Source: Todiramphus chloris collaris
Taxonomy: Eukaryota > Chordata > Aves > Coraciiformes > Alcedinidae
Reading direction: 5' to 3'
DNA: 64,000 nucleotides
Assembly: GCA_025345505.1 (NCBI GenBank)
Contig: JANVCC010000071.1
Span: 5,177,318 to 5,241,317 of the forward strand
Shown here: positions 45,736-64,000 of the stretch, one piece after another
Layout: each line of letters opens with the position of its first letter
How positions within the stretch are numbered: the first letter of the stretch is position 1
Translations under genes and position numbers: made by a program
Notes under the pieces: model-generated
What the model was told of the DNA's origin: nothing
The model's database searches: none
Seen by the model: only the letters and a program-made list of their open reading frames with translations

Positions 45736-47564
45736 TGTTGACACAGGCTGCTGGGCTCCGAGCTGCACAGCCAGAGGCTGTTGGCCTTGAAAGAGCAAAA
45801 AGGTGGAGAGAACAGCTGGCTGAGCCCCCCCTCGCCAAATCTACCCCCCGTACCCCTGGTGGCATCACTGACGGGGATGAAGTTCTCCTTGTGCGGGTGG
45901 ACATCTCCCTGGTGCAGATGTTGCACTGTTTCTGCCAGCAGAAGCTGCAGGAGAATTAGGGTGGGAATTTTTATCCTTGCAGAGCAGTGATCAGACAGAA
46001 GGCAAATTTCTTCTTGAATTTCAAGCAGTTTTGGTCCTTGGCACTGAACCCCCAGGTGAAAGCTGGAAAAGCAAGTGAGTATCCACCAAAAAAAGAGTGA
46101 GATATCACCACCCTTGGTTCCAGCAGCGTCTTGCAGGGCTGGTCCAGCTCTCATCCAAGCCAGACCCCGGGAGGAAATAGCTCACAGGACCAAGCCCTGG
46201 CTGGGCTCCCCTGGTTGGGGAAGGGACAGACCATGGGGATCTGGGAAGGAGAAGATGGCCGGGGCTGTCCTGAGGCATCGATGCCTTGGGTCAGGAAGGA
46301 GAAGGGCAGAAGAGCAGCAGGTTGTCTGTGATGGCCAGGAAGGACAACACTGTCCAGAATGTGATGTCCGGGACGATCTGCAGGGGCAGAGTGCACAGTG
46401 CCTCCTGGAAGCTCTGGGGACCCTCTTCCATTTGGACGCTTGTCCCAAATTCCTGAGGTGCTGGCCCCAAGCAGGAGGGTGGTGCTGAAAATGTGGTAGT
46501 CAAAGAGCTCATCTTGCTGCCGATCACGTAGAGCTCAGGGAGCTCCAGGCTCTTCTTGGCACTCACAGCTCTATGGGCTCTTGCAAGGGCCAGGCACACA
46601 CTGGGGTGAGATGGAGCTGCTGGGACACATCCCAGGGCTCAGCCCCCAAAGCAGCAGCTTCCCAGGCTGGGTCAGCTCCTCTGAAGCCATGGGGACAGCC
46701 CACACTTCCAACTCATCCAAGTAAGAGTAAAAATGTCTCTAAAAATAAGGAGCCAGCCAATTCTGCACCTTGACTGCACCTCCCCTGCCCCAGCACGGTG
46801 GGAGGTCAATGCTGGCCAGGGCAGTTATACTGAGGGGCTGGGGAGGGAGGACACAGCCTCGGTGGTCTCTGGGTGCAGGACACCTGGGGTGGTGGAGCTC
46901 CCAGGACTCTGGAGCACAATCTCAACCCCTTGGACTCATCTGGGACCTCTTCACAGCACCAGGAAAGTATGACCCACAAACCAGATGTGGGTGGTACCAA
47001 AACCTGCACCAGACCCCAGTGTGTCCTAAGAGGCAGGTCCAGAGAGCAGCAGAAAGTAGCCCCCCTCCAAGAACTGGAGCAGGTCTCTTCCCCATGTTCC
47101 TGTCAGGCCATGAGACAATTTGAGTGCGCCCAAGAGACTCATCTAAATGCTGGGGAAATCCCCATGGACTTGCCCCAGGCTCTTCATCAGCCCCACGTTG
47201 CCTGCAGCCGTTGGTGGGCTGTGGGCCGTGCTGCAGACAGAGATGGGGGGTGGAGCACACTGTGGTGGTCAAGCCATCACACTGACGGCCCCTGGGATCA
47301 AAGCTCCCGCTTTGGAGGAACCCAGCTGGCTGCACGTGGGATCCAAGTCTGTCCAAGACTGAGCTGCGGCTCACAAGGACATCCCGGATCTCTCCTGGGT
47401 GCTTTTCCCAGTCCAGCCAGTTAAAAAGCAGATAACCAGTTGCATCTCAGCCAGGCAGTCCCCAGAAATGGGACAGCCCAATAGCAGGGCAAGGGAGACA
47501 GGAGGTCAGGGCGATGATGTGGACACGTGCCCGTCAGGCAGCTCCAGGCACGAGACCTGCGTGG

Positions 47565-48360
47565 GATGCTCAGTGGGGGTGTGCAGGCCTCCCTGGGATG
47601 GGGGAGTGCGGAGGGAGCTGGCAGAAGTCATTGCTGGGCCACTCTCCATCATCTTTGAAAGGTCCTGAAGAACAGAAGAGGCGCCTGAGGACTGGAGGCA
47701 AGTCAATGTCACACCAGTCTTCAAAAGGAGCAAGAAGGGAGACCCAGGAAACTACAGGCCAGTCAGCCTCACCTCTGTCCCTGGAAGGGTGATGGAGCAG
47801 CTTGTTCTGGGCATCATCCCAAAGCATGTGGAGGAAAAGAGGTTTATTAGGAAAAAAGGGTCAGCATGGATTCACCAAAGGGAAGTCATGTCTGACTAAT
47901 CTGAGAGCCTTCTATGAGGGCATGGCTGGATGGAGAGATGAGGGGAGAGCAGTGGATGGTGTCTTTCTTGACTTGAGCAGGGCTTGTGACACCATCTCCC
48001 ACAGCGTCCTCATGGGAAAGCTCAGGGAGCACAGGTCAGAAGAGGGGACGGTGAGATGGGGTGAGAGCTGGCTGAACAACAGAGCTCAGAGGGTTGTGAT
48101 CAGTGGTGCAGAGTCCAGTTGGTGACCTGCAGGCAGTGGTGTTCCCCAGGGGTCAGTTCTGGGCCCAGTCTTGTTCAACATCTTCATCAGTGACCTGGAT
48201 GAAGGCCCAGAGTGGACCCTCAGCAAGTTCACTGATGGCACAAAACTGGGAGGAGTGGCTGAGACACCAGAGCTGTGCTGCCATCAGCCAGATCTGGACG
48301 GACCAGAGAGCTGGGCTGAGAGAAACCTCATGACACCCACCCAGAGCAAGGGTAGGGTCC
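47565..48360 (+). repeat. CR1 LINE reverse-transcriptase fragment
   Basis: The plus strand reads RRELAEVIAGPLSIIFER, then after frame changes DPGNYRPVSLTSVPGRVM, QHGFTKGKSCLTNL, VFLDLSRACDTISHSVL, WLNNRAQRVVISGAESSW and [17 protein letters not shown]. These are the CR1 palm-domain motifs, but the YADD box is degraded (FTDGTK in place of FADDTK). Frameshifts show the copy is dead. Confidence 0.9.
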
Positions 48361-48609
48361 ATCAGAACACCCCAGCCTTCGTCAGCAGCCCAGCAAAGGT
48401 GACTGCGGCCACTCCGAACACGGCTGTGCCAGACCTGCTGCTGGGCTCTGCTGCTGGGTGGCTGGAGCTGTGCTGGCCGGGCAGAGCTGCTTCTCCCGGG
48501 TGTCCCACCCAGCACTGCACCCCCAGTGCTCCAGCCCTGCTGGCCCTGTGTGTCTCCCTCATGCTCCCTGTCTGTCTCTGTCCCCCAGCTACCAGGAAGA
48601 GGGACAGAA

Positions 48610-48615
48610 AATAAA
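48610..48615 (+). terminator. Isolated plus-strand AATAAA
   Basis: AATAAA follows a CCCCCAG acceptor-like site at 48582-48588 and precedes unique sequence and then an inverted CR1. It could end a transcript begun at the CpG island, or be chance. Confidence 0.25.
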
Positions 48616-48712
48616 GTTTCTTGCCATCAGCTCCACCCTGTGCAGAACCACCAGGCACCATGGCTTGTCACAGAGCCTGGATGTCTTCTGTAACCAAGCA
48701 CAGGGTGTCACA

Positions 48713-49165
48713 GAATCACAGAACGTTAGGGGCTGGAAGGGACCTCTGGAGATCATCGAGTCCAACCCCCTGCCAGAGCAGGGTCACCCAGGACATCCCA
48801 CACAGGAACAGAGCCAGGGGGGGCTGGAAAGTCTGTAAAGAAGGAGACTCCCCAGCCCCTCTGGGCAGCCTGGGCCAGGCTCTGGCACTCTCACCATGAA
48901 AAAGTTTTTCCTTATGTTTACCTGAAACCTCCTGTGCTCCAGCTTGCACCCCTTGCCCCTTGTCCCATCACTGGGTGGCACTGAGCAGAGCCTGGCTCCA
49001 GCCTCCTGGCACTCGCCCTTTACATATTTATAGACATTCAGGAGGTGACCCCTCAGTCTCCTCTCCTCCAGGCTACAGAACCCCAGCTCCCTCAGCCTCT
49101 CCTCACTCCCTTCAGCATCCCCGTGGCTCTGTGCTGGGCTCTCTCCAGTAGCTCATCAGTTCAGC
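48713..49165 (-). repeat. CR1 LINE fragment (3' end)
   Basis: Starts AGAATCACAGAACGTTAGGG like the 4885 copy and contains the GGCAGCCTGGGCCAGGCTCT block shared with the 25626 copy. The minus strand reads [18 protein letters not shown]. Confidence 0.9.
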
Positions 49166-49599
49166 AGCACTTCATCCAATCCCTACCACGCCAACTGAGT
49201 GGTAAGAATGTTTGGGGAGGGGGACTGTGTCACAAGCCCTCCAGAAGCCCAGGTAGATGGCACCTGCAGCCCTCCCCTCGTCCACGGGTGCAGTCTCTCC
49301 ATGGTGGAAGGCCACCAGGTTAGGGACACGGGGTGCTGGGGCTGTGCTGGACCCCTCCGTGCCGGGGAGTTTGCAGCACGGTGGTTAAGGAGAGTCAGTC
49401 ACTTCCCGGGACAGGTCTGTCCCATCCCAGTGAAGTCCCACCCCGAAGCTCTTGGCTTTGCAGAGGTTGGGTGTGGGCAGTTGCTGTGGCGTCCCCGGGC
49501 TAGCGATGTTTAAGGCAAAGGTGCCCCCACTGCACGGGAGTGGGAGTGGGGACAAAGAGCCCCTGGGTGCCTGTGCCCTCCCCCGGCCCCACAGCAGCC

Positions 49600-51115
49600 A
49601 CAGTGAAGGGTGTGCTTTTTAATGTCAGTTATAATAAAATATTTTTACAGAGCCCAAAAAATCCAAAATAGTGCAAAACATCTCACTGTCATGCATCCAT
49701 GAGAGCCGCCGCTGGCGGTGCCGCACGGGGTGGTACAGACACACAGGCATTGGTGACACGTGTGCTACAGGAGCAGAACTGGTCGGTTCAATCACATGCC
49801 GAACAGGACGGTTTGGGGAGGGGGTACAGGGCACCACGGTCAGAGGGTGCAGGGCTGAGCCCAGCCTGGCCGTGCAGGAGCAGCGGTTAGAAAAGGGGTG
49901 TAAACATTGAACAGAAATGAGAGGAAAGCTAAATCCTTTGGTCCCACGCAAACCCTATAGAAAAAGGACCATGGGGGCCAGTCGGGGCATCCTGGTTTGG
50001 GGCGGGGAGGGGGCTGAGAGCGCTGTAGTGACTTGCGGGGTCATCAGGCCCCCGTCTTCCCCAGTACTTAGGGCGAGCTGGCCAGCTGGGGTGGCCACCC
50101 CCGACACCACGCACCCTGGCCTCCCGGGCACTCGCACGAGACGCACACCACTGATCACACAGAAATGGTGGTTAATGGGAAACTGGGGGGGAAGGAAGGG
50201 GCATCCTCTGGGTCGAGGGTGGGAAGGGTCTTGCTTGCGCCGAGGTCTCACGAGTGCTGCCGCACTACACCGGGATGGCTGGTCCCCACTGGCCAGAGCA
50301 GAGAGAGACGAGTCCCTCTGCTCCAGTGCCCCCAGCCCTCACGCCCACGCCCCGGCACCGTGGGGGTGGCACTGGGGCAGCCACAGTTGGCGGCAAGTCA
50401 GGGAAGACAGGATAGGGACCGGGGGCCGCTCCCGGCCCCGGCGATGCCGCTGACAGCCAGGGAGGGGACCCTGTGCAGGGCACGTGGGGGCTGTGCCCGC
50501 TGACCCAACAGCCCCAATAGCCCTTCCGGGTGCAGGACACAGCCGGCATCTGGCTGCCCCGTCTCTGTACAGCTATTTACATATGTACAGCGTGCTCAGA
50601 GGGAGCCGGCCTCCATGGCCCTCAGGGTCAGGTTTGAGGGATGGGGACAAGGGGCAATCGTGCTGTGCCAGCTCCTCGCCAACGCCCCTGGGTGAGATGA
50701 GACACAGACCCCACCCCAACCCCCCCACCCCAGCCCTTTCCTTGTGTCACTTGATGAGGTCTGGGGCTGGGTAGGGTCAGGGATGGGCCACTGGGGTTCC
50801 TCCATCTCAGATAGCCTGGGAAGGGGAAGATCTGTCCCCCTGCCCAGTCTGGGGTCCAGCCCTTCCCTGCAGCCCCACCAGCCCCAGCATCTTCCCGTCG
50901 GGGTGGGATGAGGGCATGGCTGTGCTCTGCTGTCACCCAGCCAGGCTGGCCCAGGGAGGGGTGGGCCTGACACTGCAGCCACATCCCCCCCTCACCCCCA
51001 CCCGTGCTGGAAAGGAGATTCCTCTCGTGGTCGCTCTTATGGCTTATACATGGCTGGAGGATGCTGTAGAAAAAGGGCTGGGAGTGGGGGGAGAGGGCCA
51101 GGGCGGGGAGGGGGC
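49600..51115 (-). other. UNC13A: UNC13A 3'UTR
   Basis: No coding potential on the minus strand after the stop. Near the far end the minus strand carries ATTAAA (plus 49618-49623), followed by a TG-rich stretch (TGTGGCTGCTGTGGGG around 49580-49600) that suits a cleavage/polyadenylation site. This gives a 3'UTR of about 1.5 kb. Confidence 0.65.
49618..49623 (-). terminator. UNC13A: Poly(A) signal ATTAAA of UNC13A (candidate)
   Basis: The plus strand TTTAAT reads ATTAAA on the minus strand; a T-rich/AT-rich stretch lies just upstream and G/T-rich sequence just downstream in the direction of transcription. Confidence 0.6.
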
Positions 51116-63999
<12,884 letters not shown>

Positions 64000-64000
64000 C

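Larger units (their letters stand above)
42396..49599. other. Intergenic region between the convergent PIP5K1C and UNC13A 3' ends
   Basis: About 7 kb. It holds a CpG island (44330-45110), CR1 fragments (45166-45735, 47565-48360, 48713-49165) and an isolated AATAAA (48610). No protein family was recognised outside the CR1 reverse-transcriptase fragment. Open frames inside the island are long only because the DNA lacks A+T-rich stop codons. Confidence 0.65.

Noticed and set aside
45750-46600. Minus-strand readings such as HLGVQCQGPKLLEIQEEICL and PELYVIGSKMSSLTT
   Set aside because: They look protein-like over short spans but no family could be recognised, and exon borders and phases do not connect. 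Left as unannotated.

Overview
The window is nuclear DNA of a vertebrate, almost certainly a bird. Ten or so CR1 LINE fragments carry the avian-type 3' end (the octamer ATTCTATG and its complement), the DNA is GC-rich with short introns in places (microchromosome-like), and all coding signal lies in short exons bounded by GT/AG sites. No bacterial genes, operons, CRISPR arrays, viral genes, tRNAs or rRNAs were seen.

Two convergent protein-coding genes fill the window. The left two thirds (+ strand) is PIP5K1C, the type I gamma phosphatidylinositol-4-phosphate 5-kinase that makes PI(4,5)P2 at focal adhesions and synapses. The first coding exon is upstream of the window. Positions 1-20782 are intron, 20783-37203 hold 15 constitutive coding exons (605 codons with the one base from exon 1), and 37204-41601 hold the alternatively spliced C-terminal module: two optional exons with related W-[I/V]-Y-S-P motifs, and a last exon whose first codon is the stop. 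The right part (- strand) is the 3' half of UNC13A (Munc13-1), the presynaptic vesicle-priming factor. Nineteen exons plus one cassette exon between 63810 and 51116 encode the rest of the MUN domain and the C2C domain; a 3'UTR of about 1.5 kb ends near 49600. UNC13A continues past the right edge of the window.

Between the convergent 3' ends (about 42.4-49.6 kb) lie a CpG island (44.3-45.1 kb) with no assigned gene, several CR1 pieces, and a lone + strand AATAAA at 48610. The island looks like a promoter that neither neighbouring gene explains.

The most informative signals are very small exons: a 32-nt 5' exon and a predicted 30-nt in-frame cassette in PIP5K1C, and in UNC13A a 6-nt microexon (ATG ATT) followed by 39-nt and 30-nt exons, all in phase 0, plus a 57-nt cassette at the MUN-C2C junction. 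Other signals are MIR/CORE-SINE relics (one probably inside the PIP5K1C 3'UTR), AT-rich possibly conserved non-coding islands, and a tail-to-tail CR1 pair. Both genes act in the same synaptic process: PIP5K1C makes the PI(4,5)P2 that the C2B domain of Munc13 binds. Exon boundaries were read by eye from splice sites, reading phase and remembered mammalian orthologues; no alignment or database search was run.
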